A stretch of 64,000 nt of DNA from Burkholderiaceae bacterium (GCA_030728985.1 JANQYI010000009.1:62001-126000); one strand, 5' to 3'. Positions 47,371 through 55,193 are shown, numbered from the stretch's first letter. Translations and numbers: made by a program. Notes: generated from the letters alone by a model not told the origin.

Positions 47371-47937
47371 ATGAACAAACCCTCCAAATTCGCTCTGGCA
47401 CTCGCCTTTGCTGCTTTCACAGCAACTGGCGTCGCTTCCGCGCAAACGGTAGACAATTGGAAGAACGGCTCAAATGAGCTCATTTGGAAGAACGGTTCCA
47501 ATGAACTCTGCTGGCAGGACAACTTCTGGACCCCAGCTACGGCTGCAGCCGAGTGTGTCAAAAAATCTTCTGCCAAGCCTACGGCTGACAAGATTTCGAT
47601 CAAAGCAGAAGCTTTGTTCGACTTTGACAAGGCCATCGTCAAGCCAGAAGGTCGTAAGTTGCTCGACCAGGTTGCTGCTCGCCAAGCTCAAATCAAACTC
47701 GAAACTATCATCGCAGTCGGTTACACAGACTCGATCGGTACTGATGCTTACAACATGGCTCTCTCGATCCGTCGTGCAGATGCTGTGAAAGCATACTTGG
47801 TTTCGAAGGGCGTTCCAGCCAACCGTATCACTGCATCCGGCAAAGGCAAGGCTAATCCAGTCGCTGACAACCGTACAGCAGCTGGTCGTGCTAAGAACCG
47901 TCGTGTTGACGTTGAAATCATCGGTAGCAAGAAGTAA
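47371..47937 (+). CDS. ompA: Outer membrane protein OmpA, short barrel-less type
   Basis: 188-residue abundant envelope protein: signal peptide to about residue 24 (cleavage at ASA-Q), a short Trp/Asn-rich N-terminal region instead of a beta-barrel, then an OmpA peptidoglycan-binding domain (GYTDSIGTDAYNMALSIRRA with the conserved Asp and Arg, and NRRVDVEI at the end). The first mature residues contain two nine-residue units in tandem, WKNGSNELI (30-38) and WKNGSNELC (39-47), which I take as a local duplication. Codon use is strongly biased as for highly expressed genes. Two terminators follow. Confidence 0.95.
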   Translation: MNKPSKFALALAFAAFTATGVASAQTVDNWKNGSNELIWKNGSNELCWQDNFWTPATAAAECVKKSSAKPTADKISIKAEALFDFDKAIVKPEGRKLLDQVAARQAQIKLETIIAVGYTDSIGTDAYNMALSIRRADAVKAYLVSKGVPANRITASGKGKANPVADNRTAAGRAKNRRVDVEIIGSKK

Positions 47938-47956
47938 TTCTTGACGCTGACTAGCT

Positions 47957-47976
47957 AAGCCGTTTATTCGGCTTTT
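47957..47976 (+). terminator. First hairpin terminator after ompA
   Basis: Stem AAGCCG / CGGCTT with a six-base loop followed by four T. It is a modest terminator placed 20 bases after the ompA stop. Confidence 0.6.
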
Positions 47977-47984
47977 GTTAGGTT

Positions 47985-48013
47985 AAAAGACCTCGTTCGC
48001 GAGGTCTTTTTCT
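47985..48013 (+). terminator. Second, strong terminator after ompA
   Basis: Eleven-base stem AAAAGACCTCG / CGAGGTCTTTT capped by a TTCG tetraloop and followed by T-rich sequence. Tandem terminators suit a highly transcribed gene. Confidence 0.9.
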
Positions 48014-48125
48014 TTTGGGGACTTCATTTGTTTGCCGTCCAAAATTTGGTACTGTGTATCCAAGCACCATATCAATGACTTCGCTTCCGGATCTCTCTCC
48101 TCGCCAAACTTTTAAAAGAAACGCC

Positions 48126-48854
48126 ATGAACTCTGAGCTGCCCAAGAGCCCTAGCAATGTTGATCAAGCTGAACTCGACAAATTTAGCGCCCTCGCCTCA
48201 CGCTGGTGGGACCCAAACAGCGAGTTCAAGCCCTTGCACGCTATTAATCCCTTGCGCCTGGACTGGATCAAAGGGATGACCGGTGGCCTTCAAGGCAAAA
48301 AAGTCTTGGATGTTGGCTGTGGTGGCGGCATTTTGGCTGAAAACATGGCTAAAAATGGTGCTGATGTCACCGGTATTGACTTAGCAGACAAATCTCTCAA
48401 AGTAGCGCATTTACATGGACTGGAGTCGGGTGTACCAGTCGCCTACCGCAGCATCAGTGCTGAGGACTTAGCACTGGAGCAACCTGCTCAGTTTGATGTC
48501 GTGACTTGCATGGAAATGCTTGAGCACGTACCCGATCCAAGCTCAATCGTTCATGCATGCTCAACGCTGGTCAAACCGGGTGGCTGGGTCTTCTTTTCGA
48601 CCATTAACCGCAATCCCAAATCATTTTTATTTGCCATTGTCGGTGCTGAGTATATTTTGCGCCTGCTGCCACGCGGCACACATAGCTGGCGCAGTTTTGT
48701 ACGCCCAAGCGAGCTCGCGCAAGCCGCACGCGCAGCCAACCTCACGACACACCAAGTTATCGGCATGGGCTATAACCCTCTGACCGAACATTACTCGCTC
48801 AATCAAGACACGAGCGTCAACTATCTTATGGCCACACGCAAAGGCGACCTGTAA
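48126..48854 (+). CDS. ubiG: Bifunctional ubiquinone O-methyltransferase
   Basis: SAM-dependent enzyme carrying out both O-methylations of ubiquinone synthesis (242 residues). VDQAELDKFSALASRWWDP, the SAM motif VLDVGCGGGILAENMA, and CMEMLEHVPDP are typical of UbiG. I chose the ATG at 48126 (MNSELPKSP); the open frame begins earlier, inside the ompA terminator. It is joined to gph with no spacer, as in Bordetella relatives. Confidence 0.96.
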   Translation: MNSELPKSPSNVDQAELDKFSALASRWWDPNSEFKPLHAINPLRLDWIKGMTGGLQGKKVLDVGCGGGILAENMAKNGADVTGIDLADKSLKVAHLHGLESGVPVAYRSISAEDLALEQPAQFDVVTCMEMLEHVPDPSSIVHACSTLVKPGGWVFFSTINRNPKSFLFAIVGAEYILRLLPRGTHSWRSFVRPSELAQAARAANLTTHQVIGMGYNPLTEHYSLNQDTSVNYLMATRKGDL

Positions 48855-49520
48855 ATGACTGCACTCGTATTGTTTGATTTTGATGGAACACTGGCTGACA
48901 CGGCACCGGACTTGGCCGCGGCCGCCAACAAGCAACGCGAAAGAGTTGGCTTAGAACCTTTACCTATCGATGTGCTGAGGCCCTACTCTTCTGCTGGTGC
49001 GCGCGGCCTGCTGCGCTGTGCGTTAGATATGACACCAGATCACCCTGAGTACGAACAACATCGCGTTCAATTTCTAAAAGACTACGAAGCTGCGATGAAT
49101 GTGGATACGCGCTTGTTTGATGGCGTACCTGAGTTGCTCGAAGATATTTCGCGCAAAGGCTTAACTTGGGGCATCGTGACCAACAAAGCCACCTATCTCG
49201 CTCAGCCTTTGGTTGTTGCGTTGGGACTTGATCAAGATTGCGCGGTCTTGGTGTGCGGTGATACGACAGCGCACTCCAAGCCACACCCCCTGCCCTTGTT
49301 GCACGCCGCTCAACAAGCAGGCTTTGGCACGGACCGCAGCATTTATATTGGCGACGATATCCGAGACATACAGGCGGCGCGCGCGGCAGGCATGGGATCG
49401 ATCGCTGCAGGCTACGGCTATTGCGGCCCAGATCATCCGGTCGAAACTTGGCAAGCAGATCATTGCGTCCACTCAGTCCGAGAAATGTGGCCTGTTATCA
49501 GAAAGCTGTTAAATACTTAA
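48855..49520 (+). CDS. gph: Phosphoglycolate phosphatase
   Basis: HAD-superfamily phosphatase (221 residues) that removes 2-phosphoglycolate formed during DNA-end repair or oxygenase side reactions. HAD motif I is LFDFDGTLADTAPDL with both Asp, motif II includes IVTNKA, and motif III/IV is KPHPLPLLHA ... YIGDDIRDIQAARAAG. The start codon directly follows the ubiG stop. Confidence 0.94.
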   Translation: MTALVLFDFDGTLADTAPDLAAAANKQRERVGLEPLPIDVLRPYSSAGARGLLRCALDMTPDHPEYEQHRVQFLKDYEAAMNVDTRLFDGVPELLEDISRKGLTWGIVTNKATYLAQPLVVALGLDQDCAVLVCGDTTAHSKPHPLPLLHAAQQAGFGTDRSIYIGDDIRDIQAARAAGMGSIAAGYGYCGPDHPVETWQADHCVHSVREMWPVIRKLLNT

Positions 49521-49574
49521 ACATGTGTTGAACTCTTTTACATGTAAAGAGTCTGAATCAATAGATTGTTCGTC

Positions 49575-49580
49575 TACAAT
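49575..49580 (+). promoter_or_regulatory. -10 element (TACAAT) of ssrA
   Basis: TACAAT lies 10 bases before the mature tmRNA 5' end, so transcription would start at or a few bases before it. The -35 region (TCTGAA, 17 bases upstream) is weak. Just upstream, ACTCTTT-N7-AAAGAGT (49532-49552) forms a hairpin that may end gph transcription. Confidence 0.5.
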
Positions 49581-49589
49581 CTAACAACT

Positions 49590-49952
49590 GGGGCCGATCC
49601 GGATTCGACGTGGGTCGCGAAACAGTGCAGGGCATGCCGAGCACCAGTTCGCTCGTAAATCCACTGGAAACACTATAAACGCCAACGACGAGCGTTTCGC
49701 TCTGGCCGCTTAAGCGGTGAGCCGCTGCACTGATTTGTCTTTGGGTCAGGTGGAGAAATCCACAGCAGCGTCATTTACAAAGAATCGGGGTTTGCCGGGT
49801 CACTCGTCAAATTCTTAAATCCAAGTGAATCGCCAAGGTCCGGCCTGTCGGTTGGCTAAGTCCAAGGTTAAACAAAAAGTAAATCGACTACGCATGTAGA
49901 ACTGCCTGCAGAGGGCTCGCGGACGGGGGTTCAATTCCCCCCGGCTCCACCA
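49590..49952 (+). ncRNA. ssrA: Transfer-messenger RNA (tmRNA)
   Basis: About 363-base RNA that rescues stalled ribosomes by trans-translation with SmpB. The 5' GGGGCCG pairs with 3' CGGCTCC, followed by encoded ACCA; the TPsiC arm reads GGGGGTTCAATTCCCCC. The tag reading frame (GCC AAC GAC GAG ... TAA, about 49681-49713) encodes ANDERFALAA, the tag typical of Betaproteobacteria. It is one-piece, unpermuted. A terminator follows at once. The 3' end of ssrA is a frequent integration site, and an accessory patch lies right after it here. Confidence 0.97.
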
Positions 49953-49958
49953 AACCGC
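49947..49958 (+). repeat. Direct repeat copy 1 (CCACCAAACCGC), at ssrA 3' end
   Basis: Twelve bases overlapping the last six bases of tmRNA. An identical copy is at 50571-50582. The pair brackets the decayed toxin-antitoxin remnant, as target-site or att-like repeats would. Confidence 0.5.
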
Positions 49959-49960
49959 AC

Positions 49961-49991
49961 AAGACCATCCTTTCGAGGATGGTCTTTTTTT
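49961..49991 (+). terminator. Intrinsic terminator of ssrA
   Basis: Stem AGACCATCCT / AGGATGGTCT with a TTCG tetraloop, followed by seven T. It begins nine bases after the tmRNA CCA end. Confidence 0.92.
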
Positions 49992-50000
49992 GTCTACAGA

Positions 50001-50261
50001 TTAGCTGGAGCAGTTGGCACCAAATCTGTCGTGGCACAATAAAGTCGGGGCGGGACCAGAACCTTGGTCGCGACAAATATGAGAAACCGATGGATTTTTG
50101 TGCACGGTTTTGAAAAAAATGACCGCGCAAATATTTCAGATGGTGAACTGGAAGCGTTTAAAGATATTGCAGCAGAACTCTTGGGGAGGACTGTTAAACA
50201 ACTGGACGAAGCCTTGAATGACGGATCCTTAACGGAGATATGCAATGACCAAAAAAATCTA
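50001..50261 (+). pseudogene. Remnant of a RelE-family (PF06296-like) toxin gene
   Basis: The frame from 50043 (SRGGTRTLVATNMRNRWIFVHGFEKNDRANI as a whole pattern, then DGELEAFKDIAAELLG and KQLDEALNDGSLTEICND) matches the C-terminal two thirds of RelE-type toxins usually followed by an HTH antitoxin. About 40-50 N-terminal residues are missing; in the same frame a TAA at 50040-50042 interrupts a degenerate LAGAVGTKSVVAQ upstream. The normal stop is also lost: with one A fewer in the A7 run at 50251-50257 the frame would end QKI-stop. Both defects mean no functional toxin is expected. Confidence 0.7.
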
Positions 50262-50605
50262 AGGCCAAGAGCCTCATTTTTGAAGCTGTTCATGAAACTG
50301 CAAGCGATCTTCATCGCCTCGGCTTCATTGATAAACGAAAAATGCGCAAATTTGATCTGCTTTGTCTGGATCCCATTCCGGCGTACGATAGTGAAAAAAT
50401 TCGAGCGCTGAGGCTCCACCTTAAACTAAGCCAAGCTGTTTTGGCTTCGGTATTGAATACAAGCCTGTCAACAGTGCGCAAGTGGGAAGTAGGCGATAAG
50501 CATCCAAGCGGTCCCTCGCTAAAGTTGCTTAACCTGCTAGATCGCAAAGGCCTAGAGGCTGTAATTTCCACCACCAAACCGCGAAGGGGTTGGGCTTACG
50601 GGTAG
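50245..50605 (+). pseudogene. Frameshifted HTH antitoxin gene (RelB/HigA-like partner)
   Basis: From the ATG at 50245 the zero frame stops after five codons (MTKKI), but removing one A from the A7 run gives a continuous 119-residue antitoxin: KAKSLIFEAVHETASDLHRLGF and MRKFDLLCLD, then an XRE-type helix-turn-helix (LKLSQAVLASVLNTSLSTVRKWEVG). The ATG overlaps the toxin end in the usual toxin-first arrangement. A shorter product of 87 residues from the ATG at 50342 would keep the HTH. So it is a pseudogene unless slippage on A7 restores it. Confidence 0.7.
50571..50582 (+). repeat. Direct repeat copy 2 (CCACCAAACCGC)
   Basis: Identical to 49947-49958 and lying in the 3' end of the antitoxin frame. 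The distance between copies is 624 bases. Confidence 0.5.
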
Positions 50606-50694
50606 GCGCAGCCCCTGCTCTATATAAATCAAGGGGTTATGAGAAAGAGGTATTTCGCAGAAAATGACAGAGAAGCATCCTCATTCATAAAAGC

Positions 50695-50738
50695 CATATG
50701 AAAGAATTTTTTTATATTTGCAAATCATATTAAAGAAT
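50695..50738 (+). promoter_or_regulatory. Twin 13-base repeats (CATATgAAAGAAT / CATATtAAAGAAT) at the fic promoter
   Basis: Copies at 50695-50707 and 50726-50738 differ at one base and are 31 bases apart, about three helical turns, so both face the same side of DNA. One lies upstream of the -35 and one within the promoter spacer, a layout that suits repression by a dimer or by looping. Confidence 0.5.
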
Positions 50739-50746
50739 GGTTTAAT
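50718..50746 (+). promoter_or_regulatory. Predicted sigma-70 promoter of fic
   Basis: TTGCAA (50718-50723) and TTTAAT (50741-50746) with a 17-base spacer, in a markedly AT-rich stretch. The leader would be about 22-25 bases without a clear Shine-Dalgarno sequence. Confidence 0.6.
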
Positions 50747-50775
50747 TTTATTATTTCAACAAAAGCGAACTTTAA

Positions 50776-51927
50776 ATGGCTCGAGACACTGGGACCTATG
50801 TCATTACCACGACGCTGAGTGAGTCAGTCAGGGCGTTCGTACCCCACCCCTTAACTCCAACGGAACCAGATTTGGCTTCTGGAGTTTATGCTGAGCTCAG
50901 TCGACAAGCCGAATTGGCGCTCGCGCGCCTTGCTGGCGTATCTGGTTTGGTTCCGTCAGTGGACTGGCTTCTGTACAGCGCCATCCGCAAGGAAGCGTTA
51001 TTAACGTCACAGATCGAGGGCACGCAAGCCACCCTTACCGATTTGTTCGATAAAGAGGCTGGATTCAAAGTTAGCAACACCGACGATGTTGAGGAAGTCA
51101 CCAATTACTTGCGAGCCTTCCGCTTAGTCCAAAGTCAATTACGCGATGATCAAGGACTACCCATCAGCGTACGATTGCTGTGTGACGCCCACCGTCTGCT
51201 ACTTGATGGGGTCAGAGGCGCAGGCAAACAGCCTGGAGAGTTGCGTCGCTCACAAAACTGGATCGGCGGCACGCGGCCTGGCAATGCTGCTTTCGTGCCC
51301 CCACCTCCGGAGCACGTGCCTGTCTTGCTAGCCAACATGGAGCATTTCATTCATGACGACGAGGCGACGATGTTGCCGCCTATGGTCAAGATCGCGCTTA
51401 TCCATGCTCAGTTTGAGACCATCCATCCTTTTCTGGACGGCAATGGGCGAATTGGGCGCCTACTGATCGCAGCTTTGTTCGAGCACTGGGGATTGCTAGC
51501 CGAGCCGCTGATGTACCTCAGTGGTTATCTCAAGAAACACCAAGCCGAATACTACCGACGCCTCTCCGCCATCCGTACCGAGGGTGACTGGGAATCCTGG
51601 GTGATGTTCTTTCTAGAGGGCGTGTGCGTGGCGGCTGGGGATGCAGAGCGCAACATCATTGAAGTGGCCAGTCTGGTGACGGCTGACCGCAAGCGCCTGC
51701 TTCAGTCACCTAAAGCAGGTCCAGCGAGTTACCGACTCTTTGAAATGCTTCCGATGATGCCGCGCTTCACGATCGAGCGAGTGCGCCAACAACTCGACAC
51801 CACGTTCCCGACAGCAACAGCAGCGGTCAAAATGCTTGAAGATCTGGGTATCGTGACAGAAATGACCGGGCAGAAAAAGAATAGAAGCTACAGTTACCAG
51901 AACTATGTGGAGCTGCTATCACCCTGA
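50776..51927 (+). CDS. Fic family protein (predicted AMP-transferase) with own inhibitory helix
   Basis: 383-residue Fic-domain enzyme predicted to transfer AMP to hydroxyl side chains of target proteins. The catalytic motif HPFLDGNGRIGR starts at His217 and is complete (His, Asp, Gly-Asn-Gly-Arg, Arg). An inhibitory helix motif (S/T)xxxE(G/N) is present as T77-S-Q-I-E81-G82, N-terminal to the Fic core, so this is a class II, self-inhibited Fic like SoFic. The C-terminal 90 residues form a winged-helix domain (FTIERVRQQLDTTFPTATAAVKMLEDLGIV). It follows the decayed toxin-antitoxin remnant and looks acquired. Targets unknown. Confidence 0.93.
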   Translation: MARDTGTYVITTTLSESVRAFVPHPLTPTEPDLASGVYAELSRQAELALARLAGVSGLVPSVDWLLYSAIRKEALLTSQIEGTQATLTDLFDKEAGFKVSNTDDVEEVTNYLRAFRLVQSQLRDDQGLPISVRLLCDAHRLLLDGVRGAGKQPGELRRSQNWIGGTRPGNAAFVPPPPEHVPVLLANMEHFIHDDEATMLPPMVKIALIHAQFETIHPFLDGNGRIGRLLIAALFEHWGLLAEPLMYLSGYLKKHQAEYYRRLSAIRTEGDWESWVMFFLEGVCVAAGDAERNIIEVASLVTADRKRLLQSPKAGPASYRLFEMLPMMPRFTIERVRQQLDTTFPTATAAVKMLEDLGIVTEMTGQKKNRSYSYQNYVELLSP

Positions 51928-52008
51928 CAAATAAGGATTCGTCAAAATAAAATTTAGTTAACATGGCATACGCCTAAAAATGCAACCCTCACGTTCAAGA
52001 TTCTCGCT

Positions 52009-52665
52009 ATGCCCAAACACCCTCACAAAACCATCACTCTGTTCTGGTCCTTCAGAAGCCCCTACTCCTATCTTGCGCTACCTAGGCTCCAGTCCTTAAG
52101 CGAATCAACAGGCGTTGCAATTGATATGCGTGTGGTGCATCCAAATATTTTGCGTAATCCTAATTACTTTAAAACCATGAATGCGCTGGCTCGTCTGTAT
52201 TTCATGCGAGATACGGCACGTACGGCAGAGTTTCTGGGCATGCCCTTTCGCCGCCCTGTCCCCGATCCCATCCAGCAAAATCCTACAACCTTAGAAGTCT
52301 CCGCGGACCAACCACTGGCTCGTTGGTTGGGTCATCTAGGGATTGCCGCCACCGAAGCGGGGCGGGGGTTTAATTTTTGCCTCGAAGTTTCTCGCTTGCT
52401 CTGGGATGGCGCGGTCGATCAGTGGCACGAGGGCGATCATTTAAAAAATGCCTGTCACCAAACAGGCCTGGACTGGTCTGAGCTGAGCGCTCAGGTCAGT
52501 GCGCACCCTGACTATTATGAACAGCAACTGCAGGCTAATGCAGACGCTCTGACCGCAGCGGGTCACTGGGGTGTGCCGACGATGGTTTATGGAGAGGAAA
52601 CGTTTTTTGGGCAAGACCGCATCGATGTGCTTGCTTGGTGCATTCAAAAAGACACTACCACTTAG
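52009..52665 (+). CDS. DsbA-family 2-hydroxychromene-2-carboxylate isomerase-like protein
   Basis: 218-residue cytoplasmic thioredoxin-fold protein of the GST-kappa/HCCA isomerase group, which uses glutathione in aromatic ring degradation. FWSFRSPYSYLALPRL at the N-terminus has the catalytic Ser and the SPYSYL signature in place of a CxxC, and the C-terminal GVPTMVYGEETFFGQDRIDVL is typical. No signal peptide. Its end overlaps the enoyl-CoA hydratase gene convergently by 11 bases. The real substrate is unknown; nearby genes suggest CoA-thioester catabolism. Confidence 0.85.
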   Translation: MPKHPHKTITLFWSFRSPYSYLALPRLQSLSESTGVAIDMRVVHPNILRNPNYFKTMNALARLYFMRDTARTAEFLGMPFRRPVPDPIQQNPTTLEVSADQPLARWLGHLGIAATEAGRGFNFCLEVSRLLWDGAVDQWHEGDHLKNACHQTGLDWSELSAQVSAHPDYYEQQLQANADALTAAGHWGVPTMVYGEETFFGQDRIDVLAWCIQKDTTT

Positions 52666-53419
52666 GCTTACGCTTTTCAACGAAGGCCGCGATGCCTTCG
52701 CGTGCCGAAGCACTCATCGCGATGTTGCAAAAGCTGTCCGCGGAGGCAATGACTGACTGTCTGTAGCCATTGTCATTCGCTTGCATAAATGCAGAACGTC
52801 CAAAACGAACCACCTCGGCTGACTTGCCACACATTACCTGCGCCAAGGCTCGTGCCTCCGCCATTTCCTGCCCCTCTGCAACCAGCTTGCTGATCAGCCC
52901 CATCCCCATCGCCTCATCTGCATCAAATGCTCGACCGCTAAATAGCAACTCAAACGCGCGATGACGACCAATGATGCGAGGTAAGTGAGTGAAGTGAATA
53001 GATGGTAATACCCCCGCATCGATTTCAGGGTAGCCAAAAGTCGCTTTGCGCGATGCAACAATCATGTCGCATGAGATGGCCAGTGTCATCCCACCCCCTC
53101 GGGCACTACCACCAATGGCGGCAATAGTAGGTTTACCCATTGCAAACTGGAGATCTGTCATGTTGATATAGAGCCGATCAAGTAGCGAGCGAAATTTAGC
53201 TACTCCCTCTTGATGAACCGCAGCAAGATTTAATCCTGCGCAAAACCTGCCGGGCACATGGCTACCGACAATTACGGCTCGCACTGCATCATCCGCAGCC
53301 GCCTGCGCTAGATAAGATAAGTACTCATCGAGCATCTGCTCCGAGAGCGCGTTCACCGGCGGGTTGTTGAACATGATTTCAGCAACGCTATTGCGCACTT
53401 CATAACTCAGAAATGACAT
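52655..53419 (-). CDS. Crotonase-family enoyl-CoA hydratase/isomerase
   Basis: 254-residue crotonase-fold protein acting on an acyl-CoA. The oxyanion-hole segments are RFCAGLNL and GGSARGGGMTLAISCD. Of the two glutamates used by true enoyl-CoA hydratases, the second is kept (YPEIDAGVLP) while the first, in GGGxE, is Thr (GGGMT). This pattern favours an isomerase or another crotonase-type reaction. The ATG at 53419 (MSFLSYEV) follows AAGGAA by about 6 bases. It is divergent from a class III CoA-transferase. Confidence 0.88.
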   Translation of the reverse strand: MSFLSYEVRNSVAEIMFNNPPVNALSEQMLDEYLSYLAQAAADDAVRAVIVGSHVPGRFCAGLNLAAVHQEGVAKFRSLLDRLYINMTDLQFAMGKPTIAAIGGSARGGGMTLAISCDMIVASRKATFGYPEIDAGVLPSIHFTHLPRIIGRHRAFELLFSGRAFDADEAMGMGLISKLVAEGQEMAEARALAQVMCGKSAEVVRFGRSAFMQANDNGYRQSVIASADSFCNIAMSASAREGIAAFVEKRKPKW

Positions 53420-53515
53420 AATTTTTCCTTGTTCTGGGTAACCATCAATGACACATAAAGGATTTTGCACTGCATAATAGTCCGATATAAATAAACAAGT
53501 GATAGCAAAGCTTAT

Positions 53516-54718
53516 ATGAAACCCTTAAAAAATATCAAAGTCGTCGATCTGAGCAAAGTCCTTGCAGGACCCCTCTGTGCGCAGTTTCTAGGAGAGCTGG
53601 GCGCCGATGTGATCAAGATCGAACCGGTCGGCGCGGGCGATGACACACGCGCATGGCTGCCTAAAGAAAAAGAGCAATCGGCCATTTTCTTGGCCGTGAA
53701 CCACAATAAACGCAGTATTGCCGTCGACCTTAAAGCGCCTGAAGGCCAAGAAATTATTCATGCGCTCGTGGCCCGGGCCGATATTATTCTTCAGGGATTT
53801 GGTTCAGGCACGGCCAAAAAACTCGCGGTTGATTATGAAACGATCAGCAAGATCAATCCCAACATCATTTATCTTGAAATCTCTGGGTACGGGCGTGAAG
53901 GTCCTCTGGGCAAAGAACCTGGATACGACGTGATGCTTCAGGCCTTTAGTGGAATGCTCAGCTCAATGGGCGATCCTGACGGTAGCTTTTCACGCGCCAG
54001 CTTTTCGCCTGTCGACCTAGGGACGGGCTCTTTTGCACTGAGTGGCATACTCGCAGCTTTACTAGAACGACAACAAACCGGCAAAGGCGTATATGTCGAG
54101 GTGTCTCTGCTCGATACTTCGATCTCCCAAATGGGATACATGGCGCAAAATTATTGGCGAACAGGCGCGCCGCCTCGCCGCATGGGGACGGCGCATCCCG
54201 CCATGTCTCCTTATCAGGCCTTTGAAACAGCAGATGGCTATCTCATGCTTGGTGTTGGCAATGATGCCCAATGGAAACGCTTTTGTATCGCGACAAAGTA
54301 TGAAACTTTAATGAACGACCCACGCTTTGCCATGAACGCGGATCGCGTTTCAAATTTTAATGAAACGGTTCGCGTAGTGGGCGAAGTGATGCGCACGCGT
54401 ACGACCGATGAATGGTTAACCTTACTCAGAGCCGCAGGCGTACCCTGCTCGCCAATCAACACACTGGATCAAGCGCTTGAACACCCTCAGCTTGAAGCAC
54501 GTGCGCTCATTGTCGAAACGAATCACCCCGTGCTTGGCACGACTAAAAATGTTGGCTATCCCGTCAAATTCAATCATGAACCCAGACGCGCTTCTCGCCA
54601 TGCGCCGCTTTTAGGAGAGCACACGAAAGAAGTGCTCCAAGAAATGGGCCTATCAAATGAGCGCATCGATGCCTTATTTGAACAAGGCGTCGTTGAGCAG
54701 ACAAAGGTTAGCCATTAA
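53516..54718 (+). CDS. Class III CoA-transferase (CaiB/BaiF family)
   Basis: 400-residue enzyme that transfers CoA between carboxylic acids through an aspartyl-CoA intermediate. LADLSKVLAGPLCAQFLGELGADVIKIEP-type N-terminus (here VVDLSKVLAGP), NHNKRSIAVDLK and GYDVMLQAFSGM with the catalytic Asp are diagnostic. It begins a rightward pair with a MaoC-like hydratase 28 bases downstream, so the likely sequence is activation to a CoA thioester followed by hydration. Related enzymes include mesaconyl-, formyl- and succinyl-CoA transferases; the acid used here is unknown. Confidence 0.92.
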   Translation: MKPLKNIKVVDLSKVLAGPLCAQFLGELGADVIKIEPVGAGDDTRAWLPKEKEQSAIFLAVNHNKRSIAVDLKAPEGQEIIHALVARADIILQGFGSGTAKKLAVDYETISKINPNIIYLEISGYGREGPLGKEPGYDVMLQAFSGMLSSMGDPDGSFSRASFSPVDLGTGSFALSGILAALLERQQTGKGVYVEVSLLDTSISQMGYMAQNYWRTGAPPRRMGTAHPAMSPYQAFETADGYLMLGVGNDAQWKRFCIATKYETLMNDPRFAMNADRVSNFNETVRVVGEVMRTRTTDEWLTLLRAAGVPCSPINTLDQALEHPQLEARALIVETNHPVLGTTKNVGYPVKFNHEPRRASRHAPLLGEHTKEVLQEMGLSNERIDALFEQGVVEQTKVSH

Positions 54719-54746
54719 AGAATAGAGAAATAAATAGAGAAATTTT

Positions 54747-55193
54747 ATGTTTACCTTTAAACAGTATTACTTTGACGACTTTACGCTCGGTGAAGAATTT
54801 CCGATCCCGTCTCGTACGATGACAGAGGCGCTTTTTGCAGCGTTCCAGCTAGCGAGTGCCGACAACCATCCGAGTCATTATGATGTTGAATACTGTCGCA
54901 AACGTGGTATGCCGAACCTGGGCGCGCACGGCTTTCAAATTTTGATTCAAAGCGCCGCGGGTGCGGGATGGTTTCCCCATTATGTAGAGGACTCAATGAA
55001 AGGCTTCATTGAGCAATCCAGCAAATTTCTCAAACCCGTCTATGTTGGCGACACCCTCTATCCAAGTCTAAAAATATCGAAACTAGAGTGCGGCAAGACA
55101 ACGGGCGTTGTCACCCTTGCCTCCACTATTTTGAATCAACGAGATGAATTGGTCATGGAAGGTGAACAAAAATATCTCATCAAACGTCGATAA
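54747..55193 (+). CDS. MaoC-like enoyl-CoA hydratase
   Basis: 148-residue hot-dog hydratase with an intact active site: Asp39 and His44 in ASADNHPSHYD fit the R-specific hydratase 2 motif, unlike the MaoC-like protein at 6771-7232. GAHGFQILIQSAAGAG is the conserved helix and VYVGDTLYPSLKI the following strand pair. It follows the CoA-transferase on the same strand and is convergent with the peroxiredoxin-like gene. Confidence 0.88.
   Translation: MFTFKQYYFDDFTLGEEFPIPSRTMTEALFAAFQLASADNHPSHYDVEYCRKRGMPNLGAHGFQILIQSAAGAGWFPHYVEDSMKGFIEQSSKFLKPVYVGDTLYPSLKISKLECGKTTGVVTLASTILNQRDELVMEGEQKYLIKRR

Noticed and set aside
49888-50130. Minus-strand open frame of 80 codons across the ssrA 3' end
   Set aside because: It is antisense to tmRNA and the toxin remnant, has no ribosome binding site, and its content follows from the RNA gene sequence.
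50064-50411. A 115-codon intact protein downstream of ssrA
   Set aside because: Only the first 62 or so residues resemble a RelE-type toxin; the rest is the antitoxin gene read in the wrong frame after an A7 indel, so it is treated as a pseudogene.
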